Notes: generated by a model not told the origin, from the letters alone. A DNA stretch of 64,000 nucleotides from Psychrobacter sp. JB385 (GCF_900163785.1 NZ_FUKN01000013.1:682001-746000); one strand, 5' to 3'; shown: positions 1 to 9,721, counted from the stretch's first letter. A program made the numbers and translations.

Positions 1-494
1 AGCAAATCAGGATAGGTATTCATGCCAATATTAAAGCGATACACGGAGCTATTACCAATCATACGCCACGGCTTTTTCCAGTCGCGGATGATGACCACAC
101 TGTCTTCATGCTTCGCTTGATAAGTGAAAAACGCATCGATATTATCGACAATTACTATATCAATATCCAAAAACAGCGCCACACCTTTAAGGTCATAAAG
201 CTCAGGCTTAAAGGTGGTCAGCTTTTTCCAGCCGCGCTCAGGGCCAGCGGGCAGATCCATCTCAGGGATAGGGTAACAAACAATATCAGGATCAATACCA
301 GTGCTGTCATCAGTCAAACAAACCATCTGAAAATCTAGTGTAAGATGACGACTGACCATATTGTAAAGACGATTGACATATTCAGGACCGTATTTGTCGC
401 CCCACTTCATACAAATAATATAGCGCTGGTCAGCAGTATTATCGCGGGTGTGAGTTGAATCTATTGGGGTGGTCTTAATTACGTCAGATGTCAT
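1..494 (-). CDS. Glycosyltransferase-like protein, C-terminus cut off by window edge
   Basis: Reading the minus strand from the ATG at 494 gives an open frame of about 164 codons running off the left edge. Near residue 30 comes ICMKWGDKYGPEYVNRLY, then a segment with KLTTFKPELYDL and ALFLDIDIVIVDNIDAFF. That last stretch carries a DxD-type motif (DIDIV) as in nucleotide-sugar-dependent glycosyltransferases, and the WGDKYG start is common in hypothetical glycosyltransferases of Moraxellaceae and related bacteria. The neighbouring acyltransferase gene, read in the same direction, suggests a role in lipooligosaccharide or other envelope glycan synthesis, but the sugar and acceptor cannot be told. 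The fold assignment is inference from these motifs. Confidence 0.7.
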   Translation of the reverse strand, partial: MTSDVIKTTPIDSTHTRDNTADQRYIICMKWGDKYGPEYVNRLYNMVSRHLTLDFQMVCLTDDSTGIDPDIVCYPIPEMDLPAGPERGWKKLTTFKPELYDLKGVALFLDIDIVIVDNIDAFFTYQAKHEDSVVIIRDWKKPWRMIGNSSVYRFNIGMNTYPDL

Positions 495-624
495 AATGCA
501 CTCGTCGTGAAATAATGGTGAGGTAAATGAAGGACGAACAATAAAAAAAAGATGCAAGATTTGGCCAATATTAGCATAACTGCCACTCACGATATTTTTA
601 TGCAGTTAAACTATATTATAGGTA

Positions 625-1596
625 TTATCTGTGATCATCGATCTTAATATTACCACTTAAACCATTGTCAGAATGATCGGAGGTGGTAGCGTGATGCGAT
701 TGAATAAAGGCTGCTAATGCTGATTTGTCTTTTCTATAAGGGTTGCCTAGGCTTGGTATACGTTTAAAACGTCGATAGCCCCACATGTAATGACTAAAAT
801 TGTCCTTAATCATGTGTTCCATGACACGGTTAAGAGCGCCTGTGGCGGTTTCAGCATTACGGTCGTACAAGGCTGGGTCATCAAGTTTGTAGCAATAAAT
901 ATCAAACCCACGTCCATCGTCACGGCGAATACAAGATAAGCCCACCAAGGCACATTTGGTTTTGCTGGCAAGTTTGGAGGCAAGTGTACTGGTTAAGGTA
1001 TTGATACCAAAAAAAGGCACGACCACACCCCCTGAAGGGTCAGGTACGTGGTCTGGTAAAACAATACTAAATCCACCTTGTTTGAGCGTTTTAAATACAG
1101 CCTTAACGCCACTACCATCAGTAGGCACTAAAGTTGCATTGAGCCGTGCACGACCTTTTAACACAAAATCATTGGTCATATGGCCTTTGACAGGCTTGTA
1201 CATAATGGTTGGTGAGCCAAACTGATTGAGCCACGCGTTCATCATCTCCCATGTACCAAGATGAGGGACGATAGCAAGCATACCATTGGGGTTGGCCAGT
1301 CCTTCTAATAAAATATCTTTATTATGGACATCACAAATCTGAGCAATGCTCCATTCGGGCGGCATCGCCCAGCTTTTAATAGACTCAATACTGGTCAAAC
1401 ATTGATGATAAATAATGTCTGTGGTCAGTCGTGTTTTTTGTGCATGAGATAAGGCAGGAGCAATCAGCGCCATATTGATATGAATAGTACGCATGATGCT
1501 TAAACGGGGCATCTTAATAATTACCCAAGCAACAATACGTGCCATTGTCTGTAATATAGACAATGGCACGTATTTAAAAACATGATATGGATTCAT
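625..1596 (-). CDS. Lipid A biosynthesis acyltransferase family protein (LpxL/HtrB-like)
   Basis: A 323-residue protein of the lysophospholipid acyltransferase superfamily. The catalytic H(x4)D/E motif is HLGTWE with His at residue 112. A second block around residues 180-197 (LPDHVPDPSGGVVVPFFG) matches the D-x-x-P-x-x-G-x-x-V-x-F-F-G pattern of LpxL/LpxM-type enzymes. A hydrophobic N-terminal stretch (residues 10-30) would anchor it at the inner membrane. Family members move an acyl chain from acyl-ACP to a lipid A precursor; which chain cannot be told. The preceding minus-strand gene is aspS, 70 bp away, and the following one is glycosyltransferase-like. It could instead act on another acyl acceptor such as an ornithine or aryl lipid. 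Confidence 0.8.
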   Translation of the reverse strand: MNPYHVFKYVPLSILQTMARIVAWVIIKMPRLSIMRTIHINMALIAPALSHAQKTRLTTDIIYHQCLTSIESIKSWAMPPEWSIAQICDVHNKDILLEGLANPNGMLAIVPHLGTWEMMNAWLNQFGSPTIMYKPVKGHMTNDFVLKGRARLNATLVPTDGSGVKAVFKTLKQGGFSIVLPDHVPDPSGGVVVPFFGINTLTSTLASKLASKTKCALVGLSCIRRDDGRGFDIYCYKLDDPALYDRNAETATGALNRVMEHMIKDNFSHYMWGYRRFKRIPSLGNPYRKDKSALAAFIQSHHATTSDHSDNGLSGNIKIDDHR

Positions 1597-1666
1597 GAGT
1601 ATCCATATGGTGATAAATCACCTAGCATGTGGCGTAAAAAATAACCAAACATCATCACATCATTTA

Positions 1667-3481
1667 CTATTTGGTATCAGCTTGTGCTTTTTCGCGCACA
1701 CGAATACCAAGATCACGTAACTGCTTGCTATCGACTTCAGCAGGCGCTTGAGTCAATGGGCACTCAGCAGTTTTTGTTTTTGGGAAAGCGATGACATCAC
1801 GAATAGAATCTGCGCCTACCATGAGCATGATTAGACGATCCAAACCAAATGCCAAGCCGCCATGCGGTGGTGCACCAAATTTTAGCGCGTCAAGTAAGAA
1901 GCCAAACTTATCTTCCGCCTCTTGCTCACCGATACCTAGTGCATCAAGTACGGCTTGTTGCATATCATAGGTATTGATACGTAAGCTACCACCGCCAATC
2001 TCAGTACCGTTTAGTACCATGTCATAAGCGATAGAAAGAGCAGCTTCTGGGTTGCTTTTCAGCTCTTCAACAGAGCCTTTAGGCTTAGTAAATGGATGAT
2101 GCATAGACGTCCAGCGACCATCATCAGTCTCTTCAAACATTGGGAAGTCAGTCACCCAAAGCGGTGCCCACTGACAAGTTGTCATCTCAAGATCTAAACC
2201 AATCTTCTGACGCAGCGCGCCAATAGCATCATTCACCACACTGGCTTTATCTGCACCAAAGAAGATAATGTCGCCATCTTCTGCACCAGTACGCTCGATG
2301 AGGCTAACCAAAACATCATCAGTCATGTTTTTGATGATAGGTGATTGTAGACCTGATTCTTGATCCACACCATTGTTGATGCTGCTTGCGTCATTGACTT
2401 TAATATAAGCCAGACCGCGTGCGCCATAGATGCCAACAAACTTGGTATAAGCATCAATTTGCTTACGGCTCAATGAGGCGCCACCAGGAATGCGTAGGGC
2501 AGCCACACGACCTTTAGGATCGTTAGCAGGACCTGCAAATACTTTGAAATCGACGTCTTTCATCAAGTCGGCAACGTCAACCAATTTCAATGGAATACGC
2601 AAGTCAGGCTTGTCTGAGGCATAATCACGCATTGCTTCAGCATAAGTCATGCGAGGGAATTGCTCGAACTCAACGTCCATCATGGTCTTGAACAAATGCT
2701 TGATGAGACCTTCATTGATGTTCATGATTTCTTCTTCGTTTAAGAAAGACGTCTCAATATCGACCTGAGTGAATTCAGGCTGACGATCGGCACGTAAGTC
2801 TTCATCACGGAAACATTTCGCGATTTGATAATAACGATCAAAACCTGACACCATCAATAATTGCTTAAATAGTTGTGGCGACTGCGGCAGAGCAAAGAAG
2901 TTACCAGGACGCGTACGTGATGGCACAAGATAATCGCGCGCACCTTCTGGTGTTGCACGAGTCAAAATAGGCGTTTCGACATCCAAGAAACCATGATCGT
3001 CTAAATAACGACGAATCGCTGATGTGGCCTTGGCGCGGAATACCATGCGCTCTTGCATCTGCGGACGGCGCATATCAAGGTAGCGATATTTTAGACGCAA
3101 GTCTTCTGATACGTTGGTTTTTTCGTCATTCAATGGGAAAGGCGGTGTTTCAGATTTGGCCAGTACTTCAATTTCTTTACCCAATAGCTCAATTTGGCCA
3201 CTGGTCATATTGTTATTTTCGGTGCCTTCATAACGGCGACGTACGCGGCCAGTGATCTTTAGTACGTATTCAGGACGTACCGCATCAGCAGTAGCAAAGG
3301 CTTCTGGGGTATCAGGATCGACAACTACCTGCAAGATACCAGCGCGGTCACGCATGTCCAAGAAAATCACGCCGCCATGATCGCGACGACGATGTACCCA
3401 GCCTACGACACTGATGGTTTGCTCAAGTAAGCTTTCGGTTACGGCTCCGCAATATTCGTCTCGGTATTCGCTATGCGTCAT
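1667..3481 (-). CDS. aspS: Aspartyl-tRNA synthetase, probably non-discriminating
   Basis: A 604-residue class II aminoacyl-tRNA synthetase of the bacterial AspRS type. The N-terminal OB-fold anticodon-binding domain contains [20 protein letters not shown]. The catalytic domain contains [40 protein letters not shown] (motif 2) and [15 protein letters not shown] (motif 3). The insertion domain typical of bacterial AspRS lies between motifs 2 and 3. The His in RRRDHGG matches the position where Pseudomonas-type non-discriminating enzymes have His and E. coli has Leu. This suggests that it charges both tRNA-Asp and tRNA-Asn, with GatCAB finishing Asn-tRNA; that part is inference. Length is normal for the family. 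Confidence 0.97.
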   Translation of the reverse strand: MTHSEYRDEYCGAVTESLLEQTISVVGWVHRRRDHGGVIFLDMRDRAGILQVVVDPDTPEAFATADAVRPEYVLKITGRVRRRYEGTENNNMTSGQIELLGKEIEVLAKSETPPFPLNDEKTNVSEDLRLKYRYLDMRRPQMQERMVFRAKATSAIRRYLDDHGFLDVETPILTRATPEGARDYLVPSRTRPGNFFALPQSPQLFKQLLMVSGFDRYYQIAKCFRDEDLRADRQPEFTQVDIETSFLNEEEIMNINEGLIKHLFKTMMDVEFEQFPRMTYAEAMRDYASDKPDLRIPLKLVDVADLMKDVDFKVFAGPANDPKGRVAALRIPGGASLSRKQIDAYTKFVGIYGARGLAYIKVNDASSINNGVDQESGLQSPIIKNMTDDVLVSLIERTGAEDGDIIFFGADKASVVNDAIGALRQKIGLDLEMTTCQWAPLWVTDFPMFEETDDGRWTSMHHPFTKPKGSVEELKSNPEAALSIAYDMVLNGTEIGGGSLRINTYDMQQAVLDALGIGEQEAEDKFGFLLDALKFGAPPHGGLAFGLDRLIMLMVGADSIRDVIAFPKTKTAECPLTQAPAEVDSKQLRDLGIRVREKAQADTK

Positions 3482-3838
3482 AATATAGTTATCCAGTTAT
3501 CAGCCCAATTCAAAGTACAATAATGCAGCCATTGTTGTGCGATTCAAGCCATTTGCAATAAAAAGCACAAACAACGCGATTTAGACAAAGGTCATCACGT
3601 TGGCTACAGAAAATTTGATACAAACGCATATTATGCCTAATCTGCCATTGTTATACAACCAGATGCGTTTAATCAAAACAGAGTAATACGTCGGTATCAG
3701 ACTTATTTATTCAGTAACATTTGGATTGGGTTAAATATTGTCAGTTTGCTTGAAAATTTAATCAAGTGTGCGCATATCAACCGCACGCTAATAAAAACAG
3801 CCATATCGATATATCTACTGACTTGAGGAATTGCCATT
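3482..3838. other. Divergent intergenic region between aspS and the sohB-like gene
   Basis: 357 bp without a convincing gene. It must hold the promoters of aspS (leftward) and the sohB-like gene (rightward). I see no strong inverted repeat, riboswitch fold or tRNA. Confidence 0.5.
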
Positions 3839-4825
3839 ATGTTGTTTCATTCACCTAAAAACCCTATTGAGCTTAAGATACTTCATCTTAATGAAGCGCA
3901 AAAACAGCGCCGCGAAGATTTGATGGAAGCCACGCAAGGTAAAGACGCGCTTAAGCAATTTAAAAAAACCATGGCAAAAAAAGCCAAGCAAGCATTAAAA
4001 GCCAAATCCAAAAACAAGAAAAAAGGCGCTAGTACCGATACCAAATCACAAGTGTTCGTTTTGGATTTTGATGGTGACATTAAAGCGACAGCTGTTAAGC
4101 ATTTGCGGGAAGAAATCAGCACCCTAATTAGCGCTGCAAACAAAGGTGACGAAGTGGTCATCCGTCTTGAATCCGGTGGCGGCCTCGTACATGGTTACGG
4201 ACTAGCAGCCGCGCAATTGGTGCGCTTAAAAGATGCTGGTCTAAAGCTAACGGTCTGTGTCGATAAAGTGGCGGCGAGCGGCGGCTATATGATGGCGTGC
4301 GTGGCAGATAATGTCGTGGCTGCGCCATTTGCGATTATTGGCTCAATTGGTGTGGTCTCACAATTGCCAAACTTTCATAAATGGCTAAAAAACCATGACG
4401 TCGATTATGAGATGTTCACCGCTGGTGACTATAAGCGTACAGTGACTGTATTTGGTGAGAATGACGAAGAAGATCGCGCAAAGTACCAAGAGGAGCTGGA
4501 GCAGACGCACGAATTATTCAAGCATTTCGTCAATACTTATCGCCCAGAATTAGATGTTGCCAAAGTGGCAACAGGTGAGCACTGGTACGGTGAAGACGCA
4601 CTAAAACTGAACTTGATTGACAGCTTGCAGACCTCTGACAGCTATATTTTAGCTCGTATGGATGATAGTGAGGTATATGCACTGCATTCACGTCAGAAGC
4701 CAACATTGGCAGAAAAGCTTGGACTGGCACAAGCGGCAGAGGCAACGCTAACGATAGCTGTCGATAAATTGCCAGATGCATTGGCTCGTTTTGATCTAAA
4801 CAGTCGTCTGAATATTTTAAAATAG
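3839..4825 (+). CDS. sohB: SohB-like S49 peptidase without the usual N-terminal membrane anchor
   Basis: A 328-residue peptidase of the S49 (signal peptide peptidase A/SohB) family. The nucleophile lies in VAASGGYMMA (Ser147) and the general-base lysine in AGDYKRTVT (Lys199), the Ser/Lys dyad of the family. HLREEISTLI, VVIRLESGGGLVHGYGLA and PFAIIGSIGVVSQLPNF closely match the SohB core. E. coli SohB begins with a transmembrane helix. Here the first 66 residues are a charged, Lys-rich segment with no hydrophobic stretch, and an in-frame TGA 12 bp upstream of the ATG rules out a longer reading frame. AGGA before the ATG supports this start. The enzyme would therefore be cytoplasmic or only peripherally bound, unlike its relatives. 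Confidence 0.9.
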   Translation: MLFHSPKNPIELKILHLNEAQKQRREDLMEATQGKDALKQFKKTMAKKAKQALKAKSKNKKKGASTDTKSQVFVLDFDGDIKATAVKHLREEISTLISAANKGDEVVIRLESGGGLVHGYGLAAAQLVRLKDAGLKLTVCVDKVAASGGYMMACVADNVVAAPFAIIGSIGVVSQLPNFHKWLKNHDVDYEMFTAGDYKRTVTVFGENDEEDRAKYQEELEQTHELFKHFVNTYRPELDVAKVATGEHWYGEDALKLNLIDSLQTSDSYILARMDDSEVYALHSRQKPTLAEKLGLAQAAEATLTIAVDKLPDALARFDLNSRLNILK

Positions 4826-4892
4826 ATTTGTGATTATGTTTAGATAGTATTTGGCATTACTGATAATCATCTGAGCACTGTTTGTATTTTGT

Positions 4893-4925
4893 AAAAGGCG
4901 TGTCCTAATGGGTCGCGCCTTTTTG
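4893..4925 (+). terminator. Rho-independent terminator after sohB-like gene
   Basis: The arms AAAAGGCG and CGCCTTTT pair, with the latter running into TTTTT, about 70 bp past the stop codon. Confidence 0.75.
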
Positions 4926-5041
4926 CTGTTTATTCAAAACTGCTGTGTTATAAATACAGGAGACAAAAAACAGTATACGTACGTGCACTATAAAAAATTG
5001 TTTATTAGAACTTGATGAAAATAAGGAAAAGGATGTCACCT

Positions 5042-6313
5042 ATGTCTAACAATACATTGATGTTTACGGCAACAGAACATGGTCAAGCCATGTATGAAAA
5101 AGTCAAAGCGTTTATCGAGACACAGATTGAACCCATTGAAGCACAGTTTTGGCATGAGTGTCATGAGCAAAATCCTGATGGCAATTGGCGTAACTGGCAG
5201 TGGCCAGAAAAATACGAGAGCTTACGCAAGCAAGCACAGGAAGCTGGACTGTGGAATTTATTTCTACCAGATGACACCTTAGGTGCTGGTCTTTCGGTCA
5301 CTGACTATGCACCGATTGCAGAGTTAACCGGTCGCAGTTTGCTAGCGCCTTATGTGTTTAACTGTAATGCCCCTGATAGCGGCAATATGGAGCTGTTGTG
5401 GCGATACGGTTCTGAGGAGCAGCAAAACAAATGGCTAACCCCAATCTTGGAGGGTAAAACGCGCTCTGTATTTTGTATGACTGAGCCTGAGGTAGCATCA
5501 AGCGATGCGACCAATATGCAAGCGACCGCTGTGGTAGAGGGTGATGAGATCATTATTAATGGTAGTAAATGGTGGTCGTCTGGTCTTGGTGATCCTGCCG
5601 TTGATATTTTGATTGTCATGGCATACACACCTGACGAAAACAAAGACCGCCATCATCAGCACTCTATGGTGCTTGTGCCCGTCAAAACAGCAGGCGTCAA
5701 TATCGAGCGCATGTTAAAAGTATTTGGCGATTATGACGCACCGCATGGACATGGCGAGATCAGCTTTCATGATGTGCGAGTGCCTGTCAGTCATTTTATT
5801 GGTGGCGCAGGTATGGGTTTCGAGATTGCTCAAGGGCGTCTAGGGCCAGGTCGTATTCATCATTGTATGCGCTGTATTGGCGCTGCCGAAAAGTCGCTTG
5901 AGTTGGCAGTGAAGCGCGGTATGGTACGCACCGCATTTGGTAAACCTTTACTACAATTGGGTGGAAATTTTGAGCGTATCAGTGATGCCCGTATCAAAAT
6001 CGATCAAGCTCGCTTACTGACCTTGTATGCGGCACAAAAAATGGATGCGCAAGGTACAAAGGCTGCACTCACTGAAATATCAGCCATCAAAGTTGTGGCT
6101 CCCACTGTATTGCAAGAAGTGGTGGACATGGCCATTCAGATTCATGGTGGTATGGGCATGTGCCAAGACACAATGCTACCCAACTTCTTTGCGCAAGCAC
6201 GGGCACTACGACTGGCCGATGGGCCTGATGAGGTACATAAGACCATGATTGCCAAATTAGAATTAAAGCGTCAAGGTTTTAGTCGCTCATCTACACCTAA
6301 AAAGTCGTCATAA
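5042..6313 (+). CDS. Acyl-CoA dehydrogenase of the ACAD10/ACAD11 type
   Basis: A 423-residue flavin-dependent acyl-CoA dehydrogenase. MTEPEVASSDATNM is the FAD/substrate-binding signature, the middle beta-domain contains INGSKWWSSGLGDP, and the helical C-terminal domain has QIHGGMGMCQD followed by RALRLADGPDEVH. The N-terminal segment (FWHECHEQNP then WPEKYESLRKQAQEAGLWNLF) and the GPDEVH ending are typical of the clade that is fused to an APH-type kinase in animal ACAD10/11. The start at 5042 is chosen because AAAAGGA lies 8 bp upstream; a longer frame from TTG at 5012 has no such site. The next gene encodes the matching APH-fold kinase, suggesting a shared role in hydroxyacyl-CoA or branched acyl-CoA catabolism. 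Confidence 0.92.
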   Translation: MSNNTLMFTATEHGQAMYEKVKAFIETQIEPIEAQFWHECHEQNPDGNWRNWQWPEKYESLRKQAQEAGLWNLFLPDDTLGAGLSVTDYAPIAELTGRSLLAPYVFNCNAPDSGNMELLWRYGSEEQQNKWLTPILEGKTRSVFCMTEPEVASSDATNMQATAVVEGDEIIINGSKWWSSGLGDPAVDILIVMAYTPDENKDRHHQHSMVLVPVKTAGVNIERMLKVFGDYDAPHGHGEISFHDVRVPVSHFIGGAGMGFEIAQGRLGPGRIHHCMRCIGAAEKSLELAVKRGMVRTAFGKPLLQLGGNFERISDARIKIDQARLLTLYAAQKMDAQGTKAALTEISAIKVVAPTVLQEVVDMAIQIHGGMGMCQDTMLPNFFAQARALRLADGPDEVHKTMIAKLELKRQGFSRSSTPKKSS

Positions 6314-6408
6314 GCATGGCTAAAAGTATGCATTTTTAGTCAAATATTGACGCAAAGGTAAGCAAACCACTTAAGCCATAACAAAATACTTTGAAAGATA
6401 AAGCGCTT

Positions 6409-6450
6409 TGAAAAATTCACTATGAATGGTTGAGTAGTGAATTTTTCATG
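6409..6450 (+). terminator. Long perfect hairpin between the dehydrogenase and kinase genes
   Basis: A 14-bp perfect inverted repeat (6409-6422 with 6435-6448) around a 12-base loop. The 3' arm includes TTTTT. It lies about 95 bp after the dehydrogenase stop and probably terminates or attenuates that transcript, separating it from the kinase gene. Confidence 0.65.
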
Positions 6451-6518
6451 GCTCAATGGTTTGATCATTTTCACACTAAATTTTTAATAATAAATGACCA
6501 CAGGATAAGGAACATCTT

Positions 6519-7811
6519 ATGGCAACTGATTATTCTGCAAGCCAAACCGATGGCAAAAATCAATCCACCGAGAACAACAGTCAAATACTGGATAAAGGCG
6601 GCGAGGTTCGCGAGGGTGAAGCGCTTGATGTCAAGGCTGTCAGTACATGGCTGCGCGACCAAGGAATCGATATACAAGGTGAGCCTACCGTCACTCAGTT
6701 TTCAGGCGGCGCCTCAAACTGGACGTACCGTTTGCAATACGACAATCAAGATTTGATCTTACGTCGGCCGCCAAAAGGCACCAAAGCCAAATCGGCCCAT
6801 GACATGGTGCGCGAATATACGGTGCAAAAAGCACTAAAAGAGGCTTATCCCTATGTACCAAAAATGGTGGCACTCTGTACAGATGAAGACGTGATTGGCG
6901 CTGATTTTTATGTCATGGAGCGCATGGAAGGCGTCATTCCTCGTGCCAATCTACCCAAGGGTGTCGATTTAGACACTGCACAAACGCGGGCGTTATGTAC
7001 CAATGTCATCGACGCATTGATTGAACTGCATCAAGTGGATTATAAGCAACATCCTGATTTGGTGAGTTTGGGGCGCGGTGAAGGGTATTGCGAGCGTCAA
7101 GTTAGTGGCTGGGATAAGCGCTATGTCAAAGCAAAAACACCTAATGTCCCAAGTTTTGCACTAGTCAGACAGTGGCTGGGTAAGCACACACCTGCGGACA
7201 GTAAAACCTGTGTGATTCATAATGATTGGCGCTTTGACAATGTGATTTTGGATGCCAATAATCCCACGGAAGTCATCGGTGTCCTTGATTGGGAAATGGC
7301 GACATTGGGTGACCCTCTAATGGATTTGGGTAGTGCTTTGGCATACTGGATTGAAGAAGATGACAATATCATTATGCAGCAATCTCGTCGTCAGCCAACC
7401 CATTTAGAAGGCATGATGACCCGTCATGAAGTGGTTGATTATTACCTTGAACAGACAGGGCTCAAGATAGACAATTGGACCTTTTATGAAGTGTTTGGTT
7501 TGTTCCGTCTGGCAGGGATTGTCCAGCAAATTTACTATCGTTATTACAATAAACAGACGACCAATTCTACGTTTAAGAGTTTTTGGATCATCGTGCATGT
7601 GCTGCATGCCAAATGTCTGAAATTGATTGCTCAATATGAAGGGGAGGCATTGTTTGCCAGTCATGTGCAGCCTCATCTGCACGACAGAGGTATTGATGCT
7701 GCCACTATTGAGCAGCTGCCAAGTCCGCTACAGTCTGTGATTAAAGGTATTTTACCCAAAAGTTATTTTGTACCGGCGTCTCATAAGTCTGCTGAGCAAA
7801 CAATCAAATAA
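6519..7811 (+). CDS. APH-fold acyl-CoA kinase-like phosphotransferase (ACAD10/11 N-domain type)
   Basis: A 430-residue phosphotransferase of the aminoglycoside phosphotransferase/choline kinase fold. After a polar 30-residue N-terminus come FSGGASNWTYRL (glycine-rich loop), LILRRPPKG (the ATP-binding lysine region is replaced by the RRPP pattern usual in this clade), VMERMEGVIPR (hinge), the catalytic loop HNDWRFDNVILD and the metal-binding VLDWEMATLGDP. This is the pattern of the kinase domain of ACAD10/11 and of bacterial LvaA, which phosphorylates 4-hydroxyacyl-CoA. An aminoglycoside-resistance role is unlikely given its place beside an ACAD10/11-type dehydrogenase. ATAAGGA precedes the ATG. 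The histidine phosphatase gene follows after about 36 bp and is probably cotranscribed. Confidence 0.88.
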   Translation: MATDYSASQTDGKNQSTENNSQILDKGGEVREGEALDVKAVSTWLRDQGIDIQGEPTVTQFSGGASNWTYRLQYDNQDLILRRPPKGTKAKSAHDMVREYTVQKALKEAYPYVPKMVALCTDEDVIGADFYVMERMEGVIPRANLPKGVDLDTAQTRALCTNVIDALIELHQVDYKQHPDLVSLGRGEGYCERQVSGWDKRYVKAKTPNVPSFALVRQWLGKHTPADSKTCVIHNDWRFDNVILDANNPTEVIGVLDWEMATLGDPLMDLGSALAYWIEEDDNIIMQQSRRQPTHLEGMMTRHEVVDYYLEQTGLKIDNWTFYEVFGLFRLAGIVQQIYYRYYNKQTTNSTFKSFWIIVHVLHAKCLKLIAQYEGEALFASHVQPHLHDRGIDAATIEQLPSPLQSVIKGILPKSYFVPASHKSAEQTIK

Positions 7812-7847
7812 TAATTTATGAAAGATATGATAAGAAGGGATTCATTT

Positions 7848-8612
7848 ATGACAACCATACTGTTGGTGCGTCACGGTCAGGCGTCTTTTGGCCAAGAAAA
7901 TTACGATCAGCTCTCAGAGCTGGGCAGTACTCAGGCGCAAATGCTGGGTAAACATTATGCAACCACGCAGCGCCGTATTGATGCCATCTTTACAGGCAGC
8001 TTGGTCAGACAGCAGGACTCTGCCCGAAATTTTTTGGCGCGTTACCAATCATCAATCAACACTGACTGTAGCAAAGCCCTGCCTTTGTCGTCCGCAATCA
8101 ATATTGATGAGCCTGACAGCTACATCCTGCCGCAGTTCGACGAATTCAATCACCAAGATGTATTGATAAAATCGGACCCTACTTTTAGTAATCGTGCTGC
8201 GCTCGCTGCTGAAATTGCTAAGTCAGAAGCACCAAATACAAGACTTGCTGAGTTATTCGATCAAGCGATGCAGCGCTGGCATGGCGGTGACAATGACCAC
8301 GATTACCTTGAGAGCTGGCCACAGTTCAATGAGCGTGCACAGCAAGCAATTGAGCAGGTTCGCACAAAGGTAGCAGACCTAAATTTAGGTGGTGATAGTA
8401 CAGTGTTGGTATTTACCTCAGGCGGTGTGATTGCTGCCATTACTGCGCAACTATTAAAACAAGGCAGTCAAATTGCATATCAGTTGAACAAAAGCTTAGT
8501 CAATACGGGTGTCACATCCATCACCCTAAAAGAGCAAAGCACTCGTTTGATGTCTTTAAATGAGTACAGCCATCTGTTCTGTGAAGGCAAACGCTTTGTT
8601 ACTTGGCGCTAA
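7848..8612 (+). CDS. Histidine phosphatase family protein (phosphoglycerate mutase-like)
   Basis: A 254-residue member of the histidine phosphatase superfamily. The catalytic RHG motif is in LLVRHGQASFGQENYDQLS close to the N-terminus, with a downstream Arg in FTGSLVRQQDSA and a late TSGGVIAAI segment where the second catalytic His (normally SHGG) is replaced by Ser-Gly-Gly. AAGGGATT lies about 8 bp before the ATG at 7848, favouring it over an ATG at 7818 that would add ten residues. Cotranscription with the upstream kinase gene suggests it acts on a phosphorylated metabolite of the same pathway, but the substrate is unknown. Confidence 0.85.
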   Translation: MTTILLVRHGQASFGQENYDQLSELGSTQAQMLGKHYATTQRRIDAIFTGSLVRQQDSARNFLARYQSSINTDCSKALPLSSAINIDEPDSYILPQFDEFNHQDVLIKSDPTFSNRAALAAEIAKSEAPNTRLAELFDQAMQRWHGGDNDHDYLESWPQFNERAQQAIEQVRTKVADLNLGGDSTVLVFTSGGVIAAITAQLLKQGSQIAYQLNKSLVNTGVTSITLKEQSTRLMSLNEYSHLFCEGKRFVTWR

Positions 8613-8686
8613 AGTGATTTGATTGATCTGATTCAACATAGTATAGATGCGTTAAATCAATGATAGAGGGATTATTATTTGATGGT

Positions 8687-8724
8687 GATTGCTGGCTATG
8701 CATCAAAAGTCAGCAATCTTTTTT
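8687..8724 (+). terminator. Terminator after the kinase-phosphatase pair
   Basis: GATTGCTG and CAGCAATC pair (with an extra partial CT/AG closure), followed directly by TTTTTT. Confidence 0.75.
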
Positions 8725-8825
8725 GCCTAATTATTGTTTATTTTTATAACTGACAAACCCAATCTATAGATTTGCGGTATTATAGACTATCAACTTTACC
8801 CAACATCTATAAAAAAGGATTGTCC

Positions 8826-9695
8826 ATGCAGAATAAGTTGATCAATTCAGTTGTTAAGAGTGCTAATCAAAGTAAAAAACAGATATTGAGCGCGGTTCAG
8901 CCGTCTCGTTACTTGCAGGACTTAAATAAAAAACAGGCTGGACACAATAAAACAGTACTCATCACGGGTGCCAGTTCAGGGCTGGGTGAGGGAATGGCGA
9001 AACTTTTCGCCAAGCTTGGCTATAATCTTGCTATTTGTGCTCGCCGTGTTGATCGTTTGGAGCGTTTGCAGTCAGAATTGACAGCAGCATATCCTAATAT
9101 ACGTGTTGAGTATCAGACACTTGATGTCAGTGATTATGATGCCATCTTTGATGTTTTTAATGCCTTTGCAGAAAAGTTTGGCAGCATTGATCGAGTGGTG
9201 GTCAATGCTGGTATTGGCGATAGTCGCCGTATCGGTAAAGGGCGTTTTGATACCAATCGCCGTACCGTCGAAATCAATTTCATATCAGCATTGGCGCAAT
9301 GTGAAGCTGCGATGAGTATTTTTCGAGCACAAAACAGTGGTCATTTAGTGGTTATATCAAGCATGTCAGCCATGCGCGGGATGCCTAAGCATTTGACAGC
9401 TTATGGAGCAAGTAAAGCAGGGTTAGCACATTTGGCAGAAGGGATTCGCTCAGACATGCTCTTAACCAAGCTTCCTATCAAAGTCTCTACCATTTATCCT
9501 GGTTATATTCGTACCGAAATTAACGAAAATGCCAAGCCATTACCGTTTGAGGTCGATGCTGATACGGGTACGAAAGCGATTGTTGCCGCCATCGAAGCAG
9601 GCGTAGAAGAAGCTTGTGTACCGAGCCTACCATGGTCGTTTGTGGGTCAGGCATTAAAGCATTTGCCACTTAGAGTTGTGAGTACAGTCAGTTAA
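8826..9695 (+). CDS. Short-chain dehydrogenase/reductase (SDR)
   Basis: A 289-residue classical SDR. The Rossmann cofactor motif is TGASSGLGEG, the NAG motif lies in VVNAGIGDS, the catalytic Ser in VVISSMSAMRG and the catalytic Tyr/Lys in YGASKAG. NLAICARRVDRL after the second strand suggests an NADP(H) preference. An extra 45 residues precede the fold. The ATG at 8826 is preceded by AAAAAAGGATTGTCC, a better site than the upstream in-frame ATG at 8772. A terminator separates it from the phosphatase gene, so it is probably its own transcript. Location suggests a lipid or hydroxyacyl substrate; the sequence does not fix it. Confidence 0.9.
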   Translation: MQNKLINSVVKSANQSKKQILSAVQPSRYLQDLNKKQAGHNKTVLITGASSGLGEGMAKLFAKLGYNLAICARRVDRLERLQSELTAAYPNIRVEYQTLDVSDYDAIFDVFNAFAEKFGSIDRVVVNAGIGDSRRIGKGRFDTNRRTVEINFISALAQCEAAMSIFRAQNSGHLVVISSMSAMRGMPKHLTAYGASKAGLAHLAEGIRSDMLLTKLPIKVSTIYPGYIRTEINENAKPLPFEVDADTGTKAIVAAIEAGVEEACVPSLPWSFVGQALKHLPLRVVSTVS

Positions 9696-9721
9696 TAGCA
9701 TTGATGCTACTGGCAATAAAT

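Noticed and set aside
108..338. 76-codon plus-strand frame at the left edge
   Set aside because: It lies antisense to the glycosyltransferase-like gene, which has clear motifs on the other strand.
6519..7811. Aminoglycoside-resistance role for the APH-fold kinase
   Set aside because: Motifs and neighbours fit the ACAD10/11 or LvaA-type acyl-CoA kinase group better than a drug-modifying enzyme.
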